From: DATAGZ01 sp036263455
Lineage (GTDB): Bacteria > Pseudomonadota > Alphaproteobacteria > Dongiales > Dongiaceae
Length of the DNA stretch: 64,000 bases
Reading direction: 5' to 3'
Assembly: GCA_036263455.1 (NCBI GenBank)
Contig: DATAGZ010000006.1
Span: 1 to 64,000, forward strand
The notes beneath the pieces were generated by a model. The model saw only the letters and a list, made by a program, of their open reading frames with translations. It ran no database searches and was not told where the DNA came from. The stretch's first letter is position 1. Each line of letters starts with the position of its first letter. This document shows, piece after piece, positions 1 through 7,531 of the stretch. Position numbers and translations under genes: made by a program.

Positions 1-276
1 GATGGCCTGGCTGGGCGTGGCGGTCAGATAGATATTGCCCCCAACCACGCGGGCCGGCACCACTAGGGTGCTAGTGCGGTTATCCGCCGGATCGTAGGCA
101 TAATTCAGTGCGTTGGCATTGCCATTTTCAGGCGGATAGGCTTGCTGGCCGACCCGGCCTAGACTATCGTAAGTATAGGTTGAAGTGTAACTCTGTGCTC
201 GTGCCGCAATGTTGGTGAGCATGACGCCAACCAGGCTCATGATCAGCCAGAGAAAAATATTACCGTGTCTGGTCAT
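1..276 (-). CDS. YD/RHS-repeat secreted protein, N-terminal part (runs off the window)
   Basis: Read on the minus strand from an ATG at 274-276, the frame stays open for 92 codons to the window edge. The first 27 or so residues form a signal peptide: basic start, hydrophobic core, then an Ala-Arg-Ala type cleavage site. Mature sequence follows with YD-repeat signatures, seen as YTYDSLGRV and NYAYDPADNRTS. Such repeats form the shell of RHS and polymorphic-toxin proteins in the known families. Only the N-terminus is present, so neither total length nor a C-terminal toxin tip can be judged. The surrounding DNA is mobile-element debris, which fits cargo of an accessory island. Confidence 0.75.
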   Translation of the reverse strand, partial: MTRHGNIFLWLIMSLVGVMLTNIAARAQSYTSTYTYDSLGRVGQQAYPPENGNANALNYAYDPADNRTSTLVVPARVVGGNIYLTATPSQAI

Positions 277-803
277 TCTGCCGTCGCTTCCAGTTCTTTC
301 ATGTTTGGTTTAGCTCCTCGTTCCGCCGATAAGCGATGTGGAATGAGTTCACCCGACTTCTGCATGCCATTCGCATCAGGGTTCCAGGGTTTAAAAAGAA
401 AAGGCCGGCATAAACGCCGGCCTTGAAATCGTGATATGCGCTACTTCGTCTCGGGAAGCGTTTTGCCTTCTCTTCCGCACGATGCGATATCAATCGCGCA
501 GATAGGTCTCTAGCCCGTGACCGCCATCAAGACTCGGCCAATCCTATATCTTTGATTCAATGATCTGGTGCCGTGTGGCTAGCGCGTCCAAATCCACGAA
601 TGCCCCAAAGCAGGGACAGTCGCGGATTAAAACATTAGATAATAGGATTATGAGAGGTGGCGAGGCTGCCCTTTATGGACAGCTTATATTTTTATCTTAG
701 CAATATATTCCTATATTGTCAAGTCCCCAGGCCGCCTTCAATCCCTTCCGCCAGACCGATAGCGCCGGACGAGCATAGATATAGCGTCTCCGATGTGACC
801 TAT
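277..803. other. stretch without a convincing gene
   Basis: No frame here gives a protein with recognisable features on either strand. The region holds an orphan minus-strand terminator at 391-424. The short open frames that cross it are unlikely to be genes, because one runs straight through the terminator hairpin. Confidence 0.5.
391..424 (-). terminator. rho-independent terminator, minus-strand direction
   Basis: A perfect 9-bp stem (AAGGCCGGC at 401-409 pairing with GCCGGCCTT at 416-424) has a 6-nt loop. Read on the minus strand it is followed by a T-rich tract (complement of 391-400). That is the classic intrinsic terminator layout for transcription coming from higher coordinates on the minus strand. 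No minus-strand gene is visible just upstream in that direction, so it appears orphaned by rearrangement. It would also insulate the YD-repeat gene that starts at 276. Confidence 0.7.
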
Positions 804-1055
804 CCTGGCGTTCGAGGCACCAGCCAAATCCCAGAAGCAGGCAGCATGAGCGAAACCTCATTTTCCTTCCTGACCGAACCGACGCCGAACAGCGAGCAAT
901 GCCGCGTCCCCGGCGTCGCGGCGCCTATCACCTAGCGCCAGCGTATCGAAGCCATGATGGCCGTACCGCTGACGCCGCGCCGCGCGCAGAAGCCTCTGAA
1001 CATTGGGCTTTTCGATGAGGATGCGCGAAGGCAGATGGAGTGTTCTGAGCACACG
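804..1055 (+). pseudogene. remnant: antirestriction-gene tail plus small conserved ORF (copy 1)
   Basis: From about 804 the sequence matches the 3' end of the ArdC-like gene at 4.85 kb, then a small ORF beginning ATG at 846 (MSETSFSFLTEP...). An in-frame TAG at 933-935 interrupts it. The frame then continues with RQRIEAMM and ends near FDEDARRQME, the same protein as the copy at 4899-5099. Each copy is broken in a different place, so the intact protein can be reconstructed only by comparison, at about 66 residues. Similar small ORFs sit downstream of ArdC genes on alphaproteobacterial plasmids and conjugative elements (recollection, not searched). Its function is unknown. Confidence 0.6.
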
Positions 1056-1370
1056 TGATCGAGCGTGTCCTCCTCAAGCGCACCCGTCCGGATATTGACA
1101 GGATTATTAATGGAAACGCTGATACAAGACTAGCAATGCTTGCTTTTTTCCTAGACAGATTTAAGCTGCATAATTAACGTAATTTTCCATTGCTGCGAGA
1201 ATTTGGGATGGGGAACGACAAGAGCATTGGTCAGGCACGGGAAAATCCAAAGACCTTGAAGCAAGGTGGACTTGATTGCCCTTTGTTTCCGATGTTCAAT
1301 CAGCTTCATAGCGCTACTGCCGTGCACACACTCTTGCCGACTCTATGGGCTTGCCCATATGGCATTGACC
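1056..1370. other. AT-rich non-coding stretch before module A
   Basis: No supported gene. The end of the copy-1 repeat runs into an AT-rich leader. Parts of it (near ATTATTAA and the pyrimidine-rich CTTGCTTT block) resemble the sequence at 5145-5205 ahead of module B. This suggests that the promoter region was duplicated with the module. A TTGACA at 1095-1100 has no good -10 partner at 16-18 nt, so no promoter is claimed. Confidence 0.35.
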
Positions 1371-2156
1371 ATGGCTGACAGAAATACGTCGCCGTCGTTT
1401 ATAGAGCTGGACAGCCAAACAGCTCAATCAAGAAAAATCGATTTTTTCCGTGAGATAAATCATCTGAAGCGAAAATGCAGCAGATCCGGTCCTCTATTTA
1501 AGTCCTTGCAGGCCAAAGCAGACTTTTATCGATATGTCGGATATGCCGCTGGCGGTATTTCAATTGTCTTCTTGTTGTTAGAAGTAACCGTTCATTTTCA
1601 TCTGATCCCTGCCATTAATCTCGATATCATCGATAAAAAATATCCGGTGCAATTTCCTTTTTGGGCTTTAGGAGATTATACAAGTTGCCGAAATCCGATA
1701 GAGCATCTACGGACATTTGACTGGATATATAGGTCGGCGGCGATAATCTCGGTGACGATTTTTACAATCGTTACCGTGCATACAGTCTCTCTTATGCAGG
1801 CTAGTACATTAACGCGCAGTGATCTATGGAGCTTCCGGTATCGCCTTTGTTTAAGCAGGCTATACATAAAATCACTTTTATTATGGTGGTTTTTTCTTCC
1901 CGTTTTTTACAATCGGTCGCGCCGCGCGAAGAAGCGGGCTCTGCGCCATTACATTCCCGAATATGGCCCGATCCTTCTCTTCCTGCTCGATAGCATCCTG
2001 CTGAGCTTCAACCGGTTTCTCTATTGCGACTCGTCTATCTACGTGACGTTTCTTTATATTTTCGTCATGAGTTTTGTAGGAACGGGAGGAGGATTGATAG
2101 CGGGCATTTATTGTGCGGATCATTTTGAAAGACAGGTGACGGCGAGAGGGAGGTAA
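1371..2156 (+). CDS. hypothetical multi-pass membrane protein (module A partner)
   Basis: A protein of about 261 residues from the ATG at 1371; an ATG at 1359 and upstream codons back to 1266 are also open, and no ribosome site decides between them. It has a polar N-terminal helix region, then four or five hydrophobic segments (for example around VGYAAGGISIVFLLLEV and the SLLLWWFFLPVF stretch) with a basic loop RSRRAKKRALR. Low GC and rare-codon content set it apart from the rest of the window. It ends one base before the next gene (2158), so the two are probably co-translated. No family was recognised; it could be an immunity or membrane partner of the downstream protein, which is inference only. 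Confidence 0.55.
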   Translation: MADRNTSPSFIELDSQTAQSRKIDFFREINHLKRKCSRSGPLFKSLQAKADFYRYVGYAAGGISIVFLLLEVTVHFHLIPAINLDIIDKKYPVQFPFWALGDYTSCRNPIEHLRTFDWIYRSAAIISVTIFTIVTVHTVSLMQASTLTRSDLWSFRYRLCLSRLYIKSLLLWWFFLPVFYNRSRRAKKRALRHYIPEYGPILLFLLDSILLSFNRFLYCDSSIYVTFLYIFVMSFVGTGGGLIAGIYCADHFERQVTARGR

Positions 2157-2157
2157 T

Positions 2158-3824
2158 ATGGGACTGAGGAATAATGACGGCTATGGCAGTCAGCCGGAGA
2201 TCAAGGGGTTTCTGATGACTCTTTTGGGGGATCGGGGCCAGTCAGCGAACATAGAAATGCCAATCCCCATGAGTATAAAACTCCAGCCGTTGGCGGAAAC
2301 GAGAGTGCCATCGCAGGGACGGCAGGATACCACTCGCGGTTAGCCGCCGAAGCCGCTGGCTTGAATAGAAAACAAGCGGATAAGGCTGACGAGCTAGCAA
2401 AGGGCGTTATTAGGGGAGATCCGGTTTCGGTTGATAAGGGTACTTTGGAAGCGGTTAAAACCGCGATAGAGGGATATTACTCTGGAGTATTCAATATCAG
2501 CGCTAAGGCTATGCCTGAAATAGCAGGAGCACTGGAGGCAGCGGATAAGGTCTTAGGAGTTGTCGGTGCGGCAATTAGTGGGGTCATCTCGACTCTTGAA
2601 GCGCATTATGGTCCTGATCGAAGAAGCTGGCCTGCTTCAATTACCATTGATGTTTTTAATGGCGTGGGAACTTTTGCGGGTGGAGCGGTGGGTGGTGTAT
2701 TGGGAGGGGCAGCACTTATTGTTGGCGCTGCGATTCTGGGCGTTACTGTCGGCCCTGTACTTATAGGGATAGGCGTGTTCGTAGGGGCAGTTGGAGGTGC
2801 CCTCAAAGGATCTGAACTTGGCGATAGACTTGGTCATTGGACAGCGGATGAACTTGGGCTTCCCATTTTACTCGACCTTAACGATAAGGGAATCACAACC
2901 ATCTCAAGAGATAATTCGAATGCCTTTATTGATATAAATGGCGACGGGAAGAAGGAGCGAGTGGGTTGGGACACGCAGAATAGTTTCTTGCTCTATGACG
3001 CGAATGGTGACGGTAAGTATGCGCCTCAAGACATGTTCCTAGATAAGCTGGCAAAGTTACCTGAAAATACGCCAGATGGTGTGACGGCCAAGATGAGCAC
3101 GGCCATCGATAAGATCAAAACATTAGCGCGCCAATATCCCGGTCTGTTCGATGGATTGATCGCCGAACTTCAAACGGCGCGAGAGCAATACCGGCAGGCC
3201 TATTTCGCGGCGCATCCTTTAACCGACTATGACGGGCTGAAGACGCTGGACAGCAACAAGGACGGCAAGGTGGATGCCAAGGATGCGGCGTGGGGCAAGC
3301 TCGCGACCTGGCGCGACAAGGACGGCGATGGCAAGATCGACCTGGACGAACTCGTCCGGGTGAACGAGCCCGCCCTGCTGGGCGGGCTGCTGGCCATCAA
3401 CCTCAATACCGACGGCAAGGGCTTCGACGATCACGGCAACCATATCAACGGGACCTTCACGGTGGAGACCGCCGACGGCAAGAGCCACAAGGGCTACGAT
3501 GCCGGTCTCGCGGTGGTCCAGGGGGTGGAATATGTCGAGGGGACGCTGCATGTCGTGACGGGGACCGACCAGCCCGCCTCGCCGTGGCACGACCATGACG
3601 GCAAGGCGAGCGATCTGCATGTCGTTGCGGGAGATCCCATAGTCGGACAGACCGTCGATGGTGTGTTGACTCCTTCGAGCGGCGGTGTCTCCCCGCCATT
3701 GCATCGCATTCAAGGAGGTCTGCCCGGAGATCGGTCACTTCGGCCTGTTGTTTTTTTGATTCCATCGAGAAGCCAGCCCGCGAAGCCCGCGTGTTTTGGC
3801 GGCCAGAGCTTTTTTCTTCGGTGA
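2158..3824 (+). CDS. modular EF-hand protein with MGLxNNDGYGSQP N-terminus, frameshifted
   Basis: The ATG at 2158 opens MGLRNNDGYGSQP, which stops at 2343 in its own frame. From about 2196 the frame one base over reads GDQGVSDDSFGG... and joins, without a stop, the long frame that ends at 3824. The 6962 gene has SQPGDQ at the same place, so a one-base deletion in the CCGGGAG-type run near 2196 is the simplest explanation. Downstream come a glycine-zipper hydrophobic stretch (GGAVGGVLGGAALIVGAAIL) and then several EF-hand-like calcium loops (DINGDGKKE, DANGDGKYA, DSNKDGKVDAKD, DKDGDGKIDLDE), as in RTX-type secreted proteins. The last 35 or so codons look like out-of-frame read-through into the DUF2285 gene. 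No enzymatic domain was recognised. Confidence 0.55.
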
Positions 3825-4366
3825 TTACAGCCTATCTGAGGCCGATGCGCATGCGCGCATCCGAGGCCAGCCTACGCCTTCCTCATGAGGGATGCGAGGC
3901 CACTATCCTCCGGCTCGGGCAAGACGAGCATCTGCTCCTGCGGCGCACCAGTCACTCCGTGCAACTTATTTGCAAGGGCGCCGCAGTTCAGGCAGGCAAA
4001 GAGTATCGAGTGTCCTACGACCTGCCGGGATTCGACGCCGCGTGCGATAGCAAGCTCAGATCTCTCAAATGCTTTGAGCAGCTCTATCGCTGTCCGCACC
4101 TATCGCGAACGCTCTTTTTCCCTACCTCGCGTAGCCGTCGTTTGCGCCTGATCCTGCAGGCGCTTGACGGACACTTGGCGGGAGCGTCCTATCGCGAAAT
4201 CGCCATTACCCTGCTCGGCGAAAAAAGAGTGCAGGAAGACTGGCCGCCTGCGAACCGCTGCCTTTTCGACCAGACATATCGTCTCGTTCAACGCGGTCTC
4301 TACCTAAGGACGAATTGGAACGAGCGACACGTGACGGCGACGATGCGCATGCTGTGCATTTTCTGA
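3791..4366 (+). pseudogene. DUF2285 protein of a conjugative element, truncated and fused
   Basis: The frame from GTG 3791 begins FWRPEL and carries a block typical of DUF2285 proteins (LQALDGHLAGASYREIA... then DQTYRLVQRGL). These proteins are found in integrative and conjugative elements of alphaproteobacteria. The usual N-terminal third is missing, and the frame begins inside the 3' end of the upstream gene. After LYLRT the expected C-terminus is replaced by sequence that, in another frame, is the middle of an ArdC gene. The start and the end are both recombination junctions, so this is a remnant. The intact family is thought to act with element replication or transfer genes. Confidence 0.6.
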
Positions 4367-4902
4367 AACGCTTTACGCTGTTCAATGTCGAGCAATGCGA
4401 GGGATTGCCGGTGCATCTAACCAGAAGCGCCGAGCCTTTACCCGAATGTCAGACCATCCCACGCGCGGAAACCTTAATCAAAGCGACTGGCGCAGAATTC
4501 CGCATCAGGGGCAATAGCGCCTACTACAATCCAACGCACGATTTCATCCAGGTGCCGCCGCAATCGGCCTTCTTCCAGCCGATCGATTATTACCGGACCT
4601 GCTTCCATGAACTCGGTCATTGGGCCGGCGGCAAATCCCGACTGGACCGCAATCTCTCTACTCGCTTCGATACGCACGCTTATGTCGCCGAGGAGCTTGT
4701 TGCCGAGATGGCCAGCGCCTTCATTTGTGCAAGCTTGAATATCCAGCCGACCGTGCGCCATGCCGATTAGATCGGTTTCTGGTTGGAAGTTTTGCATAAC
4801 GATAATCGCGCCATCTTCACCGCTGCGAGCCTCGCCAGCAAGGCCGCCGATTACATCCTGGCGTTCGAGGCGCAGGGCAAAGCCCAGGAGCAAGCGGCGT
4901 GA
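4309..4902 (+). pseudogene. ArdC-like antirestriction protein, N-truncated with a nonsense codon
   Basis: The frame read at 4315 gives FNVEQCEGLP, then a zinc-metallopeptidase motif in YYRTCFHELGHWAGGKSRLDR, then VAEELVAEMASAF. These are hallmarks of the C-terminal domain of ArdC/DUF1738 antirestriction proteins of conjugative plasmids. A TAG at 4768-4770 interrupts it. The same frame resumes with FWLEVLHNDNRAIFTAAS and ends at a TGA at 4900-4902, as full-length relatives do. The N-terminal single-strand DNA-binding domain is absent because the gene is joined to DUF2285 sequence at about 4305-4312. It is therefore inactive debris of a transferred element. Confidence 0.7.
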
Positions 4903-5099
4903 GCGAAGCCTCGTTTTCCTTCCTGACCTGAACCGACGCCGGAGGGCGAGCAATGCCTCGTCCCCGGCGTTACGCCGATTACCCAACGCCAGCGCATCGA
5001 AGCCTTGATGGCCGCACCGCTCATGCCCCGTCGTGCGCAAAAACCCTTGAATATTGGCTTTTTGACGAGGATGGGCGACGGCAGATGGAGTTGTTCTGA
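4851..5099 (+). repeat. direct repeat, copy 2 (partner at 804-1055)
   Basis: About 250 bases beginning at ATCCTGGCGTTCGAGGC are repeated in direct orientation at 804-1055 with roughly four bases in five identical by eye. The repeat covers the ArdC tail and the whole small ORF behind it. Each copy is followed by an AT-rich leader and one of the two cargo modules. Recombination between such copies could delete or amplify the 4 kb between them. Confidence 0.6.
4899..5099 (+). pseudogene. small conserved ORF downstream of ardC (copy 2), frameshifted
   Basis: GTG at 4899 overlaps the ArdC stop and starts MSEASFSFLT. One extra T, compared with copy 1, creates a TGA directly afterwards. In the corrected frame the protein continues EPTPEGEQCLVPG, QRQRIEALM, then NIGFFDEDGRRQMELF before a stop at 5097-5099. 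It has no cysteine cluster, signal peptide or membrane segment. Its place and length match small proteins that accompany ardC in mobile elements; function unknown. Confidence 0.55.
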
Positions 5100-5467
5100 G
5101 CTGCATGGCTGAGCCCGCTCAAAACGCTCATTTTATCAGAATTATTAACCGAAAGCCTCATAAGGTTAATTTTCCTCTAAAGCGCTTGCCTTTATTTCAG
5201 AGCGGCGCATACTTGTGCAAACACGTGTCGCTGACACAAAAAAAGGGGATGGCAGCTTGAGGTTCCCACATCGACGCTTTACGGGAAATACGCCAAGAGG
5301 CGGGATTGACGACTAGCGCCGCTCCTTTTTTCATACGGAGCGGCTATGCGGCCATCGGCCATATGGCGTGGCTGATTGTTCGGGTAAGTATCTGGGGAAG
5401 AAGATCCGAACAGCAGTCGGTGCGGGCACGAGGCTTCCTGCTAACCTTTATCTATTCCTTCGCAAAA

Positions 5468-6292
5468 ATGGAAAAGCGACAGATCGGGAGATTTGTCGCT
5501 TGTCGTTTTCTATCCCACGCACGTGGTCTGCTGCTTTGCCTATGGGCGATCTGCGCTCTTCCGGGACACGGATATGCCGACGAGTTTCTCGAGTATCCAG
5601 GGAAGTGTCAGCCCCGGAATATCAGCAGCCCGATCCGTACATTCGTGCGGGTAGAAGATGTGGCGGCAATTAAAAATATCGATCCTTTTATTGGAAAGCT
5701 GAGGAAGGAACTGGAAAACATCCAGATCCAAATCCGTGGCCGTAGAAATAAGGTACCCTTGCAGATGCAAGGACCATACGGAGACGATCAGGCCGCACAG
5801 CTCCTAGAGCAGGGACCGGATACGAAGCTTCTAATCGATCTCACCGCCTTTCCTCTCAAGGTACCTCAGAAAGAAGCGCTTGCCGGGAGCAACTTGCCCC
5901 TGACCTTGAGTGAAGTGCAGCGCTCTTTTCATTATCTGGATGAGATCCGGTCAATCAACCGTGCGCCCTTCCTCGGCGGCCGTTATTTCAGTGCCGAAGC
6001 CAAGTTTCGCTGCGCCAATTTTTTCAACGGCGCAATCAAGGAAGAGTCGATCGAATGTGGCATGTCCACGTACAATCTTCAGGACGTGCAGGGCGTCGAA
6101 GAGACCAAACTCATCATTCTCCATATCGGCATTACCAAGATGGTAGATGAATTGCTTTTAGAAAATGAGATAGAGGCAATGCGTTTCATCGGCGATCCGC
6201 AACTGGTCGCCGAAAAAGCGGCCTGGTGCGTCACGGCCTGGTTGCCCAATTATCTCTGGAATATATCCGTATTGTACGAGCAGGGAGGATAG
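5468..6292 (+). CDS. hypothetical exported protein (module B, first gene)
   Basis: The ATG at 5468 is chosen over the open codons upstream because it puts a normal signal peptide at the start: basic residues, then a hydrophobic run (GLLLCLWAICALPG) with cleavage after GYA at about residue 38. The mature protein is about 236 residues, mixed alpha/beta in composition, and contains at least four cysteines, which fits an oxidised periplasmic or secreted protein. It is followed after two bases by the next gene, so the two are one transcript. No family was recognised. It has no counterpart in module A, where the equivalent position is a membrane protein. Confidence 0.6.
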   Translation: MEKRQIGRFVACRFLSHARGLLLCLWAICALPGHGYADEFLEYPGKCQPRNISSPIRTFVRVEDVAAIKNIDPFIGKLRKELENIQIQIRGRRNKVPLQMQGPYGDDQAAQLLEQGPDTKLLIDLTAFPLKVPQKEALAGSNLPLTLSEVQRSFHYLDEIRSINRAPFLGGRYFSAEAKFRCANFFNGAIKEESIECGMSTYNLQDVQGVEETKLIILHIGITKMVDELLLENEIEAMRFIGDPQLVAEKAAWCVTAWLPNYLWNISVLYEQGG

Positions 6293-6294
6293 CC

Positions 6295-6951
6295 ATGCCT
6301 TGGCTCTATTGCTGGATTAAGCGACTGGCTCGATTGGCTCTTGTTGTTTTACTGTCATTGCTTGCTTCGTCAGAAGGCCAATCCACGGAGCAGAAACAGT
6401 GTCCCCACGCCCACTGGTTAAAGACGCCGGATTTTTCTCTCGAGTTTCGAGGAAATGATGTCCCATTTTGGACTGAACCGCGATCAACATACACTCAATT
6501 TCTGACAGCGGTTGTTAATAAATTTCGCGAAGCTACCCCTGAAAAGATAGTCATCCCCTATTTTAAAGATTCTAAATTCAATCAAGGTCGCATAATAATC
6601 CATGTGGATTTTGCTCCCACTGATGCTTTTGAAACAACTTTAGATAGCCAAGAGGGGTCACAGGAATGGCCAAGATGGGTGTTTGAGGCGTTAGAGTATA
6701 GCAAGTCATCTTTCAGCTGTGACGCCGCTTTTATAGGTAATTATTATAGCCCAAATTTAATATTCTCTGCCCACACTAACATCATAGCCCTGAACTTGGA
6801 TAAGAAAACCATCGTGCAGCATTTACGCTGTATCGCAAGCGCTTTCGGGGTTTGTCCAGAAACTGTCGCTATTGATGATAATCTCACAATTCCCGAGGCC
6901 ATAGATAAATTCTATACAGCGGTCGAGAAAGTTAGCTGGGGTTTGAAGTAG
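6295..6951 (+). CDS. hypothetical exported protein (module B, second gene)
   Basis: The ATG at 6295 follows an AGGGAGG ribosome site that overlaps the end of the previous gene. The N-terminus is a signal peptide (RLALVVLLSLLASSEG). The mature part, about 190 residues, contains HVDF and a late C-x8-C pair (CIASAFGVC). Its general plan, with an N-terminal signal, a central beta-rich part and a helix bearing a cysteine near the C-terminus, is loosely like the DUF2927 protein at 7532, but I cannot assign it to that family. Base composition is clearly AT-rich compared with the core genes. The next gene begins ten bases after the stop. Confidence 0.6.
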   Translation: MPWLYCWIKRLARLALVVLLSLLASSEGQSTEQKQCPHAHWLKTPDFSLEFRGNDVPFWTEPRSTYTQFLTAVVNKFREATPEKIVIPYFKDSKFNQGRIIIHVDFAPTDAFETTLDSQEGSQEWPRWVFEALEYSKSSFSCDAAFIGNYYSPNLIFSAHTNIIALNLDKKTIVQHLRCIASAFGVCPETVAIDDNLTIPEAIDKFYTAVEKVSWGLK

Positions 6952-6961
6952 GAGAAGAAGT

Positions 6962-7204
6962 ATGGGATTAGGAAATAATGACGGATATGGAAGCCAACCT
7001 GGAGACCAGGATAGAGACTTAAGTTCTGTTGGCAATAACCATAGTCATACGCCTCCAGATCCAGAACATAGCTTTAATAAATATGGTGGACGTCCAGGAT
7101 GGGAGATGCACGAAAAAGATCCCATAACTAATCAGGAGAGGGACGATTTAACTTACGGAGAGCAAATAGGTAAGGTTCCGCCAAACGTCGGTTTTGGCCG
7201 ATGA
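6962..7204 (+). CDS. small protein with MGLxNNDGYGSQP N-terminus (module B)
   Basis: An 80-residue protein preceded by AGGAGAAGA. Its first 16 residues (MGLGNNDGYGSQPGDQ) are nearly the same as those of the protein at 2158, after which the two diverge completely. The remainder is hydrophilic, rich in Asn, Asp, Gly, Pro and His, with no signal peptide or membrane segment. A constant short N-terminus on unrelated bodies is what is seen in secreted effector or polymorphic toxin families that use a common recognition tag. That reading is inference. It overlaps the next frame by four bases (ATGA). Confidence 0.6.
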   Translation: MGLGNNDGYGSQPGDQDRDLSSVGNNHSHTPPDPEHSFNKYGGRPGWEMHEKDPITNQERDDLTYGEQIGKVPPNVGFGR

Positions 7205-7464
7205 GTCCTGATGAGCGTCGCTCTATTTCGGATGCAATAGCAACTGGCTGTCTGGCCCTGCACAAGAAAGAGGTAAGCCTGATGAACTGCCACGATATTT
7301 CCGGTGCGATGATTGAAGGATTAGCCCAGCAGGTCGATGAGCTGATTGCCTGTTCCCCTTCTGCCGGTTCGTGGAACTGGTATATATTACCTCGCTCCAG
7401 CTTGGCCAATGTACATTCATCACCGATAGTGGCAAGGCCTATCCATGAGGTGCTGCATTCTTAA
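7201..7464 (+). CDS. possible small protein, translationally coupled
   Basis: An 87-codon frame starts at the ATGA overlap with the previous gene. It contains an Ala/Ile-rich helical N-terminal half (ISDAIATGCLAL, GAMIEGLAQQVDEL) and a less ordered end that runs into the start region of the following lipoprotein gene. The coupling and the helix-like first half favour a real gene, possibly the partner of the 6962 protein. The weak C-terminus could mean that it is a truncated remnant. No family recognised. Confidence 0.35.
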   Translation: MSPDERRSISDAIATGCLALHKKEVSLMNCHDISGAMIEGLAQQVDELIACSPSAGSWNWYILPRSSLANVHSSPIVARPIHEVLHS

Positions 7465-7531
7465 ACCTCTTCCTAAAAAGCCCGGGATGGGCCGCCTGAT
7501 ATCGTTCACCTTCGCCAACCAAAGAGGCCGG

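Noticed and set aside
1095..1126. Possible promoter with TTGACA at 1095
   Set aside because: No acceptable -10 hexamer at 16-18 bases; the nearest candidate is 19-20 away.
5228..5250. GTGTCGCTGACAC hairpin next to an A-run as a terminator
   Set aside because: Only a 5-bp stem, and for the minus-strand reading the T-run lies before, not after, the stem.
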